From Novosphingobium sp. KA1 (GTDB taxonomy: Bacteria > Pseudomonadota > Alphaproteobacteria > Sphingomonadales > Sphingomonadaceae), in assembly GCF_017309955.1 (NCBI RefSeq), contig NZ_CP021247.1, forward strand, positions 1,389,001 to 1,453,000: DNA of 64,000 bases, in the 5' to 3' direction. Positions 1-8,689 of the stretch are shown in pieces (the first letter of the stretch is position 1; every line of letters begins with the position of its first letter). Under the pieces are notes generated by a model. That model worked only from the letters and a program-made list of their open reading frames with translations, did no database searches and was not told where the DNA came from. A program made the translations under genes and the position numbers.

Positions 1-346
1 GCTGCACGGTATTGAGCGCGGAGCGCTCGCCCGTGAGCATGGCGCGGGCATTGCCGGTGAGGCGCATCAGCTTGGTGCCGGGGGCGACGCTTGCGCCTTC
101 CTCGACCAGGATCTCGATCTCCATCACCGGATCGAGGCTGCGGAAGAAGGCGGCGGCGATCGGCAGGCCGGCAACGGTGATCGCATCGCGCGAATCCATC
201 ACCCCGGAAAACCGGGTCTCGGCCGCGATCACGCTTTCGCTGGTGACATCGTGGCCGCCGCCGGGAAAGCCCATGCCGAGATCCTCGGCCAGGGTTGCAT
301 CGACAAAGGCGGCGAGGTCGAAACCGGGGATCGCGAAGCTGGTCAT
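1..346 (-). CDS. nadC: Nicotinate-nucleotide pyrophosphorylase (quinolinate phosphoribosyltransferase), N-terminal part
   Basis: About 115 N-terminal residues are visible; the gene runs off the left edge of the window. The start MTSFAIPGFDLAAFVDATL, the stretch GGGHDVTSESVI and the end GERSALNTVQ match the NadC fold, where the G-E-R-x-A-L-N motif lies near the phosphoribosyl-binding helix. NadC converts quinolinate and PRPP to nicotinate mononucleotide in cytoplasmic de novo NAD synthesis. The family assignment is by motif recognition. The rest of the enzyme and any nadA/nadB partners lie outside the window. Confidence 0.87.
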   Translation of the reverse strand, partial: MTSFAIPGFDLAAFVDATLAEDLGMGFPGGGHDVTSESVIAAETRFSGVMDSRDAITVAGLPIAAAFFRSLDPVMEIEILVEEGASVAPGTKLMRLTGNARAMLTGERSALNTVQ

Positions 347-427
347 GGCGCCGGTCTTTCGCGCGTTCGGAGCGCAATGTCGAGATTGCTCGGGCGCTGC
401 CGGGATGCTTTGCCCGCCCGACACAGG

Positions 428-457
428 AAAAAGGGGCCGGACTGCGTGTCCGGCCCC
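428..457 (-). terminator. Rho-independent terminator of the OmpA-like gene
   Basis: A perfect 10-bp stem (GGGGCCGGAC / GTCCGGCCCC, 5-nt loop) is followed on the minus strand by TTTTTCC. It lies about 45 nt after the stop codon of the upstream OmpA-family gene and before nadC, so it should separate the two transcripts. Confidence 0.85.
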
Positions 458-502
458 TTCCCGATGTTGCTTTTTCGCGGCCAGTGCGCGGCCAGTGCGC
501 CG

Positions 503-1177
503 TCAGTGCGCGGCCTGGGCCTGGTCGGTGGTGACCGGGGTGATCTTGATCTCGACGCGGCGGTTCTTGGCGCGGCCTTCCTCGGTGCCGTTGTCGGCGA
601 CCGGGTAGTTCTTGCCCATGCCCTGCGTCTGGATGCGGGCCGAGGAGACGCCCTGCATGATCAGGTAGCGGGCCACCGAATCGGCGCGGCGCTTCGAGAG
701 GTCGAGGTTGTAGGCGTCCGAGCCCACCGAATCGGTATGGCCGTAGACGTCGATCAGGCTGTTCGGATACTGCTTCATCGAATCCGCCACCTTGTTCAGC
801 GCCTGCTGGAACGAGGGGGTGATCTCGGTGGAGTTGAAGCCGAAGGTCACGTCCGGCAGGTTGACGAGGATGCCGTCGCCTTCCTGGGTCACGTCGATGC
901 CCGAACCGGCGGTCTGTTCCTTCAGTTCCTTGATCTGCTTGTCCATCTGGTTGCCGACCACCGCACCGGCCACGCCGCCGATGCCGGCGCCGACGATGCG
1001 GGCGCTGCGGCCGCCGATCACGCTGCCCAGCAGATAGCCCAGGCCCGCGCCCGCGCCCGCGCCGATCGCGGTGCGCGAGGCCTTCTTTTCGCCGGTATTG
1101 GGATCGGTGACGCAGCCCGAGACGGCCACGAGCGAGATCGCGGCGACAGCCGACGTCAGCAGGCGGGATTTCATCAT
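503..1177 (-). CDS. OmpA-family outer-membrane lipoprotein with glycine-zipper region
   Basis: The 224-residue product starts MMKSRLLTSAVAAISLVAVSGC, a lipoprotein signal with lipobox V-S-G-C. A Gly-rich segment follows (about residues 40-85, GAGAGAGLGYLLGSVIGG), typical of glycine-zipper membrane segments. The C-terminal half is an OmpA/Pal peptidoglycan-binding domain (VYGHTDSVGSDAYNLDLSKRR, then NRRVEIKI). The likely role is tethering outer membrane to peptidoglycan. The start at 1177 is chosen because AGGAAGGG lies just upstream and the signal peptide begins there; longer in-frame starts add a charged, non-signal extension. This YiaD-like layout is common in proteobacteria. It is transcribed alone and ends at a strong terminator. 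Confidence 0.9.
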   Translation of the reverse strand: MMKSRLLTSAVAAISLVAVSGCVTDPNTGEKKASRTAIGAGAGAGLGYLLGSVIGGRSARIVGAGIGGVAGAVVGNQMDKQIKELKEQTAGSGIDVTQEGDGILVNLPDVTFGFNSTEITPSFQQALNKVADSMKQYPNSLIDVYGHTDSVGSDAYNLDLSKRRADSVARYLIMQGVSSARIQTQGMGKNYPVADNGTEEGRAKNRRVEIKITPVTTDQAQAAH

Positions 1178-1407
1178 ATTCTTGCCCTTCCTCAGCGAGT
1201 TCTTCCGGCGACTATGTGCAGTCGTGCACATGAATAGCATATGGATAATCCCGCAGGAACGAGTGGGATGCCCGCGAGTTCCCGTGCAAGCCGTTGTAAT
1301 CAGCATCTTGGCTGCATTGCCCGTTGGTGTTTCCGGTGTGTGACGGAATGCTGCATTTGCAACATGCTCTTCGCACCGGCCGCTATTTCTGCTAGCGCGG
1401 TTTCATT

Positions 1408-2742
1408 GTGACGCCCTTTCCCTGGACTGACCTCCTCATCATCGCCGGCCTGATCCTGATCAATGGCCTGTTCTCCATGTCCGAACTGGCCATTGTCTCG
1501 GCGCGCGCGGCGCGTCTGAAGATATCCGCCGACAAGGGTAGCCGGGCCGCGAAGACCGCGCTCGACCTGGCGGCGGACCCCGGCAAGTTCCTCAGCACCG
1601 TGCAGATCGGCATTACCCTGATCGGCATCATCGCCGGCGCCTATTCGGGTGCCAGCATGGAGCAGCCGGTGTCCGAGCGGCTCGAAGCCTGGGGCGTGCC
1701 CGCGCGCTTCTCGCACGAGAGCGCCTTCACGCTGGTCATCATCGTGACGACGTACGCCAGCCTCGTTGTCGGCGAACTGGTGCCCAAGCAACTGGCGCTG
1801 CGTTCGGCGGAAGCGGTGGCGCTGGTCATGGCGCAGCCGATGATCTGGCTGTCCAAGGCGATGGCGCCGTTCGTCTGGTTGCTGGATCGCTCCTCGGGCC
1901 TGATCCTGCGCCTGATCGGCGTGCGCCGCGGCGGTGACGAGCAGATCACCGCGGAAGAACTCCAGATGATCTTTGCCGAGGCCACCCGTTCCGGGGTGAT
2001 CGAGGAGGAAGACCGCGCGATCATGACCGGCGTGATGCGTCTGGCCGACCGCCCGGTGCGCGAGGTGATGACCCCGCGCAACCAGGTCGACTGGATCGAC
2101 ATCGATGCCGACATCGAGACTCTGCGCGCCAAGATCGAATCCTCGCCGCACTCGCTGCTGCCGGTCGCGCGGGAAAGCGCGCCCGATACGGTTCTCGGCA
2201 TCCTCAAGCTGCGCGAAGTGCTTGCCGCGCTGGTGGCAGGGCGCCCGGTCGAGATCGCGGCCTTGATGAAGAAGGTCGAGGTGATCCCGGACCAGCTCGA
2301 TGCGATGGATGCGCTGCGCAAGCTGCAGCAGTCCGAAGTTCCGATGGCGGTGGTCCACGACGAGTACGGCCACCTCGAAGGCATCGTCACCACTTCCGAC
2401 ATGCTGGAGGCCCTGGCGGGCAGCTTCGTGAGCCACCAGGACGAAGGCGATGGCCCGCTGCTGGTCGCGCGCGAGGATGGTTCGCTGCTGGTCTCGGGCC
2501 TGATGCCGGCCGACGGGCTGGCCGACCGGCTCGGCGTCACCCTGCCCGACGACCGCGAATTTGCGACGGCGGCGGGTTTCGTGCTGGCGGTGCTCAAGAA
2601 AGTGCCCAAGGAGGGCGAGCACTTCACCGAGCAGGGCTGGCGCTTCGAGGTGGTCGACATGGACGGCCTCAAGATCGACAAGCTGCTGGTGGAGCGGATC
2701 GACGACGAGGCGGGAGAGGACGGAGTGGCCGGCGAAGGCTGA
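1408..2742 (+). CDS. CNNM/CBS-domain membrane protein of the CorC/HlyC family
   Basis: The 444-residue protein has an N-terminal DUF21/CNNM transmembrane domain (about residues 1-190, beginning DLLIIAGLILINGLFSMSEL), a CBS pair (about 205-325, with VMTPRNQVDWID and DEYGHLEGIVTTSDMLEAL) and a CorC_HlyC C-terminal domain (about 345-430). Relatives are implicated in Mg2+/Co2+ efflux or resistance; the hemolysin label is historical. The GTG start at 1408 is preferred because family members begin directly with the first hydrophobic segment, although no strong ribosome binding site is visible. It ends next to a long inverted repeat shared with the convergent bamF-like gene. Confidence 0.9.
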   Translation: MTPFPWTDLLIIAGLILINGLFSMSELAIVSARAARLKISADKGSRAAKTALDLAADPGKFLSTVQIGITLIGIIAGAYSGASMEQPVSERLEAWGVPARFSHESAFTLVIIVTTYASLVVGELVPKQLALRSAEAVALVMAQPMIWLSKAMAPFVWLLDRSSGLILRLIGVRRGGDEQITAEELQMIFAEATRSGVIEEEDRAIMTGVMRLADRPVREVMTPRNQVDWIDIDADIETLRAKIESSPHSLLPVARESAPDTVLGILKLREVLAALVAGRPVEIAALMKKVEVIPDQLDAMDALRKLQQSEVPMAVVHDEYGHLEGIVTTSDMLEALAGSFVSHQDEGDGPLLVAREDGSLLVSGLMPADGLADRLGVTLPDDREFATAAGFVLAVLKKVPKEGEHFTEQGWRFEVVDMDGLKIDKLLVERIDDEAGEDGVAGEG

Positions 2743-2778
2743 TCCGAGCGGGGGATCCGCAGGGTTGGAAGCCGCGCA

Positions 2779-2837
2779 CCCCGATACGAAAAGAGCCGGA
2801 AAGCGGGGTTCGCTTTCCGGCTCTTTTCGTATCGGGG
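2779..2837. terminator. Perfect 27-bp inverted repeat, bidirectional terminator
   Basis: Two perfect 27-bp arms separated by 5 nt fold into one hairpin. Each arm carries an AAAAGAG / CTCTTTT tract, so T-runs lie in the stem on both strands. It sits between the convergent corC-like gene (stop 2742) and the DUF3035 lipoprotein gene (stop 2848), as expected of a shared terminator. Confidence 0.8.
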
Positions 2838-2847
2838 TTCGAGAACC

Positions 2848-3264
2848 TCAGCCGCCGATGGCGGTCTGCGCGCTCTGGCCGTCGCCTTCGGGGGCGGCGA
2901 GGATCGCGCGGGTCACCTGGCCCTTGGCGACGGTGTAGGTGCCCGGATCGCCCACGGTCGAGCGGATCGCGGGATCGGCGGGGCCGGCAAGGTTCAGCGT
3001 CGTCTTCTCGACATCGCTGCGGGCCTGCGGACCGCCGAACAGGGCATCGAGCGTCTGCTGCTGGATGGTGTCGTCGCTCGGGCGCGGCTGGCCTTCCTTG
3101 GGCGGGGTCAGCGCGAAATCGGGCGGCACGACCAGCGGCGTCTGGCGCTGGACTGCGAATTCGTCGGGACCGGCGTGATTGAACATGCTGGTGGTTCCGC
3201 AGCCGGACACGAGCGCCGCACCGGCGGCGACGAGGATCAGGGCTCCGGTCTTCTTCATGGGCAT
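2848..3264 (-). CDS. DUF3035 (BamF-like) outer-membrane lipoprotein
   Basis: The 138-residue product begins MPMKKTGALILVAAGAALVSGC, a lipoprotein signal with lipobox V-S-G-C. The mature part starts with GPDEFAVQRQTPLVVPPDF, the signature of DUF3035. This alphaproteobacterial family includes BamF, a subunit of the outer-membrane beta-barrel assembly machine in Caulobacter. The gene follows lspA by a few bases, so signal peptidase II and one of its substrates are co-transcribed. Start 3264 uses a GGAG about 10 nt upstream; ATG 3258 is possible. The function in this organism is inferred from the family. Confidence 0.8.
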   Translation of the reverse strand: MPMKKTGALILVAAGAALVSGCGTTSMFNHAGPDEFAVQRQTPLVVPPDFALTPPKEGQPRPSDDTIQQQTLDALFGGPQARSDVEKTTLNLAGPADPAIRSTVGDPGTYTVAKGQVTRAILAAPEGDGQSAQTAIGG

Positions 3265-3268
3265 CAAC

Positions 3269-3805
3269 TCAAATCTCCGGGGCGGCATCAGCCGTGTCGT
3301 GACCGCCGTTCGTGTCCGGCTTGTCGCGCGAAAGCAGTGAACGGGCAAGGATAATCAGGACGCCGATGGTGATGGCGGCATCCGCGATGTTGAAAACGAG
3401 GAAAGGACGGAACTCGCCGAAGTGCAGGTCGGCATAGTCGACGACATAACCGTAGCTGAAACGGTCGCGGATATTGCCCAGCGCGCCGCCCAGAACCAGC
3501 GAAAGTGCGGCGATTTCCGCCATCTTGCGTTCGCGCAGCAGCCAGACCAGCACAAAGATGGCGATCAGGCCGGTCATGGCGACAAGCGCCCAGCGGCCCT
3601 CGGGCGAGCCGGCGGTGAACAGGCCGAGCGAGACGCCGTAGTTCTCAGTCCAGCGGAAGTTGAAGATCGGCAGGATCTCGATCACCCGTTCCACCGTGGG
3701 CAGGGTCTTGAGGTTGCCGATCATCCACAGCTTCACCGCCTGGTCGACCACAAAGACCGCAGCCGCGACCAGCAGCCCGATCAGGCGGTTGCGCCACAGG
3801 TTCAT
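3269..3805 (-). CDS. lspA: Lipoprotein signal peptidase (signal peptidase II)
   Basis: The 178-residue inner-membrane aspartyl protease cleaves the signal of diacylglycerol-modified prolipoproteins. Four hydrophobic helices are evident, along with the family motifs RWTENYGVSLG, GGALGNIRDR, GYVVDYAD (catalytic Asp about 123) and FNIADAAI (catalytic Asp about 142). The ATG at 3805 overlaps the ileS stop as ATGA, indicating translational coupling. The ileS-lspA order is classical in proteobacteria. The next gene encodes a lipoprotein. Confidence 0.96.
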   Translation of the reverse strand: MNLWRNRLIGLLVAAAVFVVDQAVKLWMIGNLKTLPTVERVIEILPIFNFRWTENYGVSLGLFTAGSPEGRWALVAMTGLIAIFVLVWLLRERKMAEIAALSLVLGGALGNIRDRFSYGYVVDYADLHFGEFRPFLVFNIADAAITIGVLIILARSLLSRDKPDTNGGHDTADAAPEI

Positions 3806-6717
3806 GCGGGTGTCTCCAGCGCGCCGACCACGTCGTCGCAGCGCCCGCACAGGGCGCCGTCTTCCGAAACCTCGGGAAGGTGGCGCCAGCAGCGGCCGCA
3901 CTTGTGGTCGGTGGAGGGCGAGACAGTCACCTCATCGCCCTGCCCGCGCTCGACTTTCGCGGTGATGAACAGTTCGGCGAGGTCGCCTTCCGGAGCATTC
4001 GCGGGAACAGTCACGGTCGCGGCAAGGCTGGAGCCGACGATCTTCTCGCGGCGCAGCGGTTCGATGGCTTCCGTCACCTTCACGCGCAGGGCGCGCAGGT
4101 CTGCCCAGCGGGCGGCGTCCGCTTCCACGGCCGGAACCACCGGCCATTCGAGCAGGTGCACGCTGTCGCTGCCCGGGAAGCGGCTCTGCCAGACTTCCTC
4201 GGCGGTGAAGACGGTGACCGGCGCGGCATAACGCACCAGCGCGTGGAACAGCGTGTCCAGCACGGTACGATAGGCGCGGCGCTTCGGGTCCGACGGCGCG
4301 TCGCAGTAGAGGCAGTCCTTGCGGATGTCGAAGAAGAAGGCCGAGAGGTCTTCGTTGCAGAAGTCCAGCAGGGTGCGCACGTAGGTATTGAAGTCGAAGT
4401 CGGCGACCGCCTGGCGCAGCGTGGCATCGACGCCCGCCAGCAGCGAGAGCACGTAGCGCTCCAGCTCGGGCATCTCTTCCACCGGCAGCTTCTCGTCGTC
4501 CGAGAATCCGTCGAGCGCGCCCAGCAGGTAACGCATGGTGTTGCGCAGCTTGCGGTACTGGTCGGCCACGCCCTTCAGGATCTCGTCGCCGATGCGGTGA
4601 TCCTCGGTATAGTCGACCGAGAGCGCCCAGAGGCGGATGATGTCGGCGCCGTTGGTTTCCATCACCTTGATCGGGCTGATGGTGTTGCCGAGCGACTTCG
4701 ACATCTTGAAGCCCTTGGCGTCCATCGTGAAGCCGTGGGTCAGCACCGCCTTGTAGGGCGCATGGCCGCGCGTGGCGCAGCTTTCGAGCAGCGAGGACTG
4801 GAACCAGCCGCGATGCTGGTCGCTGCCTTCGAGGTAGAGGTCGGCAGTCGGGCCGACGTGATCCTCGGCGGGCACCAGTTCGGGCCAGCGGCCGGATTCG
4901 AGCACGAAGGCGTGGGTCGAGCCGGAATCGAACCAGACGTCGAGAATGTCGACCACGCGTTCGTAGTCATCGGCGCTATAGGTGTCGCCGAGGTATTCCT
5001 GCGCGCGCGCGTCCGACCAGGCATCGACGCCGATCTCGCGGATGGCGGCGATGATGCGCGCGTTCACTTCGGCATCGACGAGGTATTCGCCGCTCTTGCG
5101 GTTCACGAACAGGGTGATCGGCACGCCCCAGGCGCGCTGGCGCGAGAGCACCCAGTCCGGGCGGCCTTCGACCATGGCGCCGATGCGGTTGCGGCCCTTT
5201 TCGGGGACGAAGCGCGTCTCGGCGATGGCGTCCAGCGCGGCCTGGCGCAGCGTCGGCGAGGCTTCGGCGGTTTCGTCCTGCGGATCGATGGCGCCGCCCT
5301 CGCCTTCCCAGCGGCGCTCGGCGCGGGTGGTCGAGGGCAGGTGGCCGAGAACCTTGTCCATCGGCACGAACCACTGCGGGGTGCAGCGGAAGATCACCTT
5401 GGCCTTCGAACGCCACGAGTGCGGGTAGGAGTGCTTGTAGTCGGCCGAAGCCGCCAGCAGTGCGCCTGCTTCCTTGAGGTCCGCACAGATCGGGCCGTCG
5501 GGGGCATTGAACTTGGGATTGATGACCGAGCCTTGACCGCCCAGCCAGCCCCAGTCCTCGCGGTACTTGCCGTCGGCCTCGACCACGAACTTGGGGCCGA
5601 TGCCGTTGGCCTTGCAGAGCAGGAAGTCGTCCTCGCCATGGTCGGGCGCCATGTGGACGAGGCCGGTGCCGCTCTCGGTGGTGACGAAATCGCCCGCGAG
5701 CAGCGGACGCGGCTCGGCGAAGAAGCCGCCCAGCGCGTGCATCGGGTGGCGGGCGAGGGTGCCAGCGAGTTCGGAACCCTTCCAAGCGCCAAACTCATCC
5801 CAGCTGGTTACGCCGAAGCGTTTGCCGATTTCCGGCAGGAGCTGACGGGCAACAATGAGCTTCTTGTTAAGGAGATTGGCGCCGTTTTCGAACGAGGCAT
5901 CTGTGAGTTCCTTGCCCCACGCACCTTCAACCAGAACGTACTCAACCTCAGGCCCATAAGCGAGCGCCTGGTTGGTCGGGATCGTCCACGGGGTGGTCGT
6001 CCAGATCACCGCATAGGCGCCGACCAGTTCCGGTACATTCGGCGATTCGGTGATCTCGAAAGCCACGTCGATCTGGGTCGAGACGATGTCCTCGTACTCG
6101 ACCTCAGCCTCTGCCAGCGCCGTCTTCTCGACCGGGCTCCACATCACCGGCTTGGCGCCGCGGTAGAGCATGTCGTTTTCGGCGAACTTCAAGAGTTCGG
6201 TGACGATGGTGGCTTCGGCCTGGAAGTCCATGGTGAGGTAGGGCTTGTCCCAGTCACCGTTGACGCCGAGGCGCTTCAGCTGCTCGCGCTGCACGTTGAC
6301 CCAGTTCTGGGCATAGGCGCGGCATTCGGCGCGGAATTCTTCCGCCGGAACCTCGTCCTTGTTCTTCTTCTTCTTGCGGTACTCTTCCTCGACCTTCCAC
6401 TCGATGGGCAGGCCGTGGCAGTCCCAGCCTGGGACGTAGGGTGCGTTCTTGCCCAGCAGGGTCTGGGTGCGCACGACCATGTCCTTGAGGATGTGGTTCA
6501 GCGCGTGGCCGATGTGCATGTCGCCGTTGGCATAGGGCGGGCCGTCATGCAGCACGAACTTCTCGCGGCCGGCGCGGGCTTCGCGGGTCTGCGCGTAAAT
6601 GTCCTGTTCCTGCCAGCGCGCAAGAATACCCGGCTCCTTCTGGGGGAGCCCGGCCTTCATGGGGAAATCGGTCTTCGGCAGGAAGACGGTGCTGCGATAG
6701 TCACGCTGTTCGGTCAT
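3802..6717 (-). CDS. ileS: Isoleucyl-tRNA synthetase
   Basis: This 971-residue class I synthetase charges tRNA-Ile. Visible signatures are HIGH at about 68-71 (in GDMHIGHALN), KMSKS at about 671-675 (FKMSKSLGN), the editing-domain region, and a C-terminal zinc module with Cys pairs in CGRCWRHLPEV and CGRC. The length is normal for bacterial IleS. It is the first gene of the block with lspA and the BamF-like lipoprotein gene. I see no T-box or leader peptide in the short upstream region, which instead carries a cluster of hairpins. Confidence 0.98.
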   Translation of the reverse strand: MTEQRDYRSTVFLPKTDFPMKAGLPQKEPGILARWQEQDIYAQTREARAGREKFVLHDGPPYANGDMHIGHALNHILKDMVVRTQTLLGKNAPYVPGWDCHGLPIEWKVEEEYRKKKKNKDEVPAEEFRAECRAYAQNWVNVQREQLKRLGVNGDWDKPYLTMDFQAEATIVTELLKFAENDMLYRGAKPVMWSPVEKTALAEAEVEYEDIVSTQIDVAFEITESPNVPELVGAYAVIWTTTPWTIPTNQALAYGPEVEYVLVEGAWGKELTDASFENGANLLNKKLIVARQLLPEIGKRFGVTSWDEFGAWKGSELAGTLARHPMHALGGFFAEPRPLLAGDFVTTESGTGLVHMAPDHGEDDFLLCKANGIGPKFVVEADGKYREDWGWLGGQGSVINPKFNAPDGPICADLKEAGALLAASADYKHSYPHSWRSKAKVIFRCTPQWFVPMDKVLGHLPSTTRAERRWEGEGGAIDPQDETAEASPTLRQAALDAIAETRFVPEKGRNRIGAMVEGRPDWVLSRQRAWGVPITLFVNRKSGEYLVDAEVNARIIAAIREIGVDAWSDARAQEYLGDTYSADDYERVVDILDVWFDSGSTHAFVLESGRWPELVPAEDHVGPTADLYLEGSDQHRGWFQSSLLESCATRGHAPYKAVLTHGFTMDAKGFKMSKSLGNTISPIKVMETNGADIIRLWALSVDYTEDHRIGDEILKGVADQYRKLRNTMRYLLGALDGFSDDEKLPVEEMPELERYVLSLLAGVDATLRQAVADFDFNTYVRTLLDFCNEDLSAFFFDIRKDCLYCDAPSDPKRRAYRTVLDTLFHALVRYAAPVTVFTAEEVWQSRFPGSDSVHLLEWPVVPAVEADAARWADLRALRVKVTEAIEPLRREKIVGSSLAATVTVPANAPEGDLAELFITAKVERGQGDEVTVSPSTDHKCGRCWRHLPEVSEDGALCGRCDDVVGALETPA

Positions 6718-6761
6718 AACCGGTGCGCACTAGAGCAATTGCGGGCCCGTTGGAAGGGTGC

Positions 6762-6840
6762 GGATGCGCGGTTTGCAAACCGCGCATCCCTGGAAAATGC
6801 CTGAAGGGCATTTTCGTGGCAGATCCGGCTTTCGCCGGAT
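6762..6840. repeat. Three consecutive hairpins between dnaJ-like gene and ileS
   Basis: Three inverted repeats sit side by side. The first is a perfect 28-bp palindrome (6762-6789). The second is GAAAATGCC/GGCATTTTC with a 5-nt loop (6793-6815). The third is ATCCGGC/GCCGGAT (6823-6840). The second resembles hairpins at 9670-9686 and 27080-27103. They follow the dnaJ-like gene and precede ileS, so termination or 3'-end protection of the dnaJ-like mRNA is plausible. Confidence 0.6.
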
Positions 6841-6854
6841 TCCAGACGGGCCCC

Positions 6855-7826
6855 TCAGACCCCCAGCTTGGCGCGCACGTCGCGCGCATCCTTCCAGCCC
6901 TCGAGGCGCTTCAGCAGGTCTGCATCGCCTTCGGGCAGGGTGATCTGGAGGCTGATCAGCAGGTCCCCGCGAGAGCCGTCCTTGCGGGTCATGCCGCGCC
7001 CCTTGAGGCGCATGACCTTGCCCGAGCTGGCGCCCGCCGGGACCGAGAGCATTACCGCGCCCGAAGGCGTCGGGGTCTTCACCTTGGCGCCGTGAAGCGC
7101 CTCGTCGAGCGTGACCGGCAGGTCGAGCCGCAAGTCGTCGCCGTCCTGATGGAAATGGCTGTGCGGCTGGATCTGCAGGGTGATGATGGCATCGCCGGCG
7201 CCGCCGGGGCCGTGCTCGCCCTTGCCGGCAAGCCGCATCTGGGTGCCGTCCTCGAGGCCGAGCGGCAGCTTGAGGTCGATGGTCTTGCCGTCCGACAGGG
7301 TGATGCGCTGCGGCTTGAGTTCCGCCGCGTCGAGCAGGGGAACCGAGAGCCGGTAGGTCACGTTGGCGCCGCGCGGCGCGGCGCGGCCGCGGCCCGCACC
7401 GCCGCCGCCCATACCGCCGAACCCGCCGCCGCCGCCGCGCTGTCCCGCGCCGCCGAAGATGCCGCCGAACAGGTCTTCGAGGTCGATCCCGTCATTGCCG
7501 CCAAAGCCGCCCGAAAAGCCGCGCTGCCCGCCGCCGCCGAAGCCCGCGCCGCCAAAACCGCCCTGACCGCCGCCGCCGCCGAATCCGCCAAAGCCCATCG
7601 GGTTGCCATCGGCATCGATCTCGCCGCGATCGAACTTGGCCCGCTTGTCCTTGTCGGAAAGCAGGTCGTAGGCGGCGGTCACTTCGGAGAAGCGCTCGGC
7701 CGCCTTCGGGTTGTCCTTGTTGGTATCGGGATGGAGTTCCTTGGCCAGCTTGCGATAAGCCGACTTGATGTCCTTCTCGCTGGCCGTGCGCGATACGCCA
7801 AGGGTGGAATAAGGGTCTGCTGCCAT
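6855..7826 (-). CDS. DnaJ-family co-chaperone, CbpA-like (no zinc finger)
   Basis: The 323-residue protein has an N-terminal J domain with HPD at 32-34, a long Gly/Phe-rich linker (about 75-150, dense GGFGG repeats) and two C-terminal beta-barrel substrate-binding domains (from NVTYRLSVPLLDAAELK). It lacks the four CxxCxGxG zinc repeats, so it is a CbpA-type rather than a canonical DnaJ. The role is stimulating DnaK ATPase and delivering clients. The gene is monocistronic and divergent from pdxH. Confidence 0.92.
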   Translation of the reverse strand: MAADPYSTLGVSRTASEKDIKSAYRKLAKELHPDTNKDNPKAAERFSEVTAAYDLLSDKDKRAKFDRGEIDADGNPMGFGGFGGGGGQGGFGGAGFGGGGQRGFSGGFGGNDGIDLEDLFGGIFGGAGQRGGGGGFGGMGGGGAGRGRAAPRGANVTYRLSVPLLDAAELKPQRITLSDGKTIDLKLPLGLEDGTQMRLAGKGEHGPGGAGDAIITLQIQPHSHFHQDGDDLRLDLPVTLDEALHGAKVKTPTPSGAVMLSVPAGASSGKVMRLKGRGMTRKDGSRGDLLISLQITLPEGDADLLKRLEGWKDARDVRAKLGV

Positions 7827-8061
7827 GGGCCCTAGCTAGGATCGTGCGCGCCGCTCGGCAAGCGATGCTTTCCTAGTTCTTTCACCGCAGCTATGGCGAG
7901 GCGCATGTGCTTCCCCCCGCACGGGATTTGCCGAGGATCAAGGCAGGTCAGGGCGAGGGCGGGCAGGAGTGTTGCGGCTCGCGGGATTTCTCCGGCCGAA
8001 ACGTGTAGACCGTGCCTGCCGTTCCCGTGTGGAGCGGCCCGCACCAATTCAGGAATTGCAG

Positions 8062-8679
8062 ATGGACTCCCAGCAGGCGCACGAGGTCATTCCCCACGGC
8101 GATCCCTTTGCGCTGTTCCAGACCTGGTACGACGAGGCACGGGCGAGCGAACCCAACGATTCGAACGCGATGGCGCTGGCAACGGCGACGGCGGACGGAC
8201 TGCCCTCGGTGCGCATGGTGCTGCTCAAGGGGCACGGCCCGGACGGCTTCGTGTTCTACACCAATGGCCATAGCCGCAAGGGCCGCGAGATCGCGCAGAA
8301 CCCCCATGTCGCGCTGCTGTTCCACTGGAAGAGCCTGCGCCGCCAGATCCGCATCGAGGGGGTGCTCTCGCCGGTGAGCGATGCCGAGGCGGATGCCTAT
8401 TTCCACTCGCGCGCCCGCGATTCGCAGCTCGGCGCGGTCGCCTCGGACCAGTCGGCCCCGCTCGACAGCCGCGAGACCTTCCTGGCCCGCTACGAAGAGG
8501 TCCGCGGCCGTTTCGAAGGCGGCGCGGTGGAACGCCCGCGCCACTGGACCGGCTACCGCGTGGTCCCCTCGGCCATCGAGTTCTGGCACGACCGCGATTT
8601 CCGGCTCCACGAACGCCGCCGCTTCGTGCGCGACGAGGCGGCTCCGGCGGGCTGGACCAGCTCGCTGCTCTATCCCTGA
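8062..8679 (+). CDS. pdxH: Pyridoxamine 5'-phosphate oxidase
   Basis: The 205-residue FMN enzyme oxidises pyridoxine/pyridoxamine phosphate to pyridoxal phosphate. Family motifs include NAMALATATADGLPSVRMVLLK, GFVFYTNGHSRKG, the ASDQSAPLDSRE segment and the C-terminal FRLHERRRFVRDE. The ATG at 8062 follows an AGGA and matches family starts; an upstream in-frame extension has no family match. A CDF transporter gene begins 10 nt after its stop, so they are probably co-transcribed. Confidence 0.96.
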   Translation: MDSQQAHEVIPHGDPFALFQTWYDEARASEPNDSNAMALATATADGLPSVRMVLLKGHGPDGFVFYTNGHSRKGREIAQNPHVALLFHWKSLRRQIRIEGVLSPVSDAEADAYFHSRARDSQLGAVASDQSAPLDSRETFLARYEEVRGRFEGGAVERPRHWTGYRVVPSAIEFWHDRDFRLHERRRFVRDEAAPAGWTSSLLYP

Positions 8680-8689
8680 CCGGCCCGGC

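Noticed and set aside
3880..6804. A 974-residue plus-strand open frame opposite ileS
   Set aside because: Antisense shadow of ileS; composition is of the R/H/D/V-rich type produced by third-position GC bias.
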